Source: Bolinopsis microptera
Taxonomy: Eukaryota > Ctenophora > Tentaculata > Lobata > Bolinopsidae
Assembly: GCF_026151205.1 (NCBI RefSeq)
Contig: NC_087072.1
Span: 17,873,669 to 17,933,668, forward strand
Reading direction: 5' to 3'
DNA: 60,000 nucleotides
This document shows, piece after piece, positions 59,111 to 60,000 of the stretch. The translations under genes and the position numbers were made by a program. The notes beneath the pieces were generated by a model that was given only the letters and a program-made list of their open reading frames with translations, was not told where the DNA came from and made no database searches. The stretch's first letter is position 1; each line of letters begins with the position of its first letter.

Positions 59111-60000
59111 AGAAATTAGACTAACTTCCTTATACGGTCATATCACGTGATCGAGACAGTTTTTCGCCAATATCTCGTCAGTGGAGCATTTTAACCCTAT
59201 GCCATGGGGGTGATTCAATACATCGATTGAAGTTGGTTGCAACCGTCGGGGGCCCTTTTAAAACAATCTCGAAGATCGACTGTAGAGTGATTTAGCACGC
59301 TCGATAAAAAATACCTAAGATAATCATAATCCGGTAAATCATGCCGTTAATTAGTAGTACTAATCACTGCCCAGCAGTTGTTTAGATTGACAAAATTTAT
59401 TCGCCATGATCAATGTAAATGTAATAAATAAATGTAAACATATCATTTGGTAACCAATTATTGTGAGCACATTGTTTGTTTGTTTGTTTGTTTATAAAAC
59501 CCGTCCCCAATCTCGTATCGGAAAATGACTTAACTCAGGTCTGAGTGTGAATACGGGTGGTACCTGCAAGTGTGTTCATTAAGCATTTAGAGTTCTGTAA
59601 AACTGCAATAACAATTGTGCTAGAGTATTTTTAGTATATACGGTCGATATCAGGTCTAAATCCCTACATGCTTCCAAAATTTGTATTCTCCAACTTTCTG
59701 CACAATGTACTGGAATGTTTTGGGAAAAAAGGAAAATGATATAAAATCAACGATTTAATGTTAGGAAGGTAAATTTAATTCCCTGGTTTCTTAAGTCAGC
59801 TTTAAAGTCGGAAAATCAAAATATGTAGGGTCGATACCAAACCGATTATTGAGCGATGATAGCTAAATAGTTGGTTCCTGGGATACAGAGTCCTCCTGAT
59901 TCCTCAGTCTTTGAGTGTGGTTGTTGCTCTTGTTCAGTTCTGTCCATATTTCCTCGTGTTATTTTCAAAGTTTCGGAGTGTCATGTAGTCTTGGCACTGA

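Larger units (their letters stand above)
58019..60000. other. gene-free end of the window
   Basis: No convincing exon. It contains the nested MITE (58477-58600), a telomere-like tract (59024-59110) and a (TTTG)n microsatellite (59472-59493). Confidence 0.45.

Overview
The window is animal nuclear DNA, most likely from a non-vertebrate marine metazoan. It is AT-rich, every gene is split by GT/AG introns, and it carries secreted proteins built from metazoan modules (sushi, PAN/apple, kringle, tectonin). It also holds Penelope-like and LINE retroelements, a tRNA-derived SINE and short DNA transposons. I cannot name the species; a cnidarian or similar invertebrate would fit. All gene models are read from splice signals and reading phase only; there is no transcript evidence.

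Layout. 1-2.4 kb is repeat DNA: a dispersed repeat (here Q) split by an 87-bp MITE and a LINE fragment. 3.7-8.1 kb (minus) is a complete 15-exon, 595-residue SLC15/POT proton-coupled peptide transporter. 9.6-11.7 kb (plus) is a complete 5-exon, 320-residue secreted or membrane-anchored protein with an unrecognised conserved-looking module and two sushi domains. 12.3-14.1 kb is repeat R, carrying a SINE and a 5'-truncated Penelope element.

14.5-55.7 kb (minus) is the main discovery. About 70 exons can be joined in one reading frame from a signal-peptide exon at 55.66 kb to a stop at 14.535 kb, giving about 14,388 coding bases and 4,795 residues. The order is: signal peptide; three 8-cysteine domains; a 14-residue linker; 31 PAN/apple-like domains; one six-repeat tectonin propeller; three [four-cysteine kringle + six-repeat tectonin propeller] modules; four copies of a 94-residue two-exon domain; and a C-terminal GGPP(H/R/F) tail of about 33 pentapeptides. 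Every module starts and ends in phase 1, so each can be duplicated or lost without breaking the frame. The only exon with a signal peptide is at one end and the only clear terminal exon is at the other, which favours a single giant gene. The modules suggest a secreted carbohydrate-binding, mucus, matrix or adhesive protein; that role is inference. Its introns contain two Penelope elements, a Penelope 3' tail, a LINE fragment, a 2.2-kb terminal-inverted-repeat transposon and a perfect 143-bp inverted repeat.

55.7-60 kb holds the probable promoter of the giant gene, a duplicate of that region, three short tandem repeats, possible 3' exons of a seven-transmembrane receptor (plus, 57.2-58.0 kb), a nested MITE and a short interstitial telomere-like tract.
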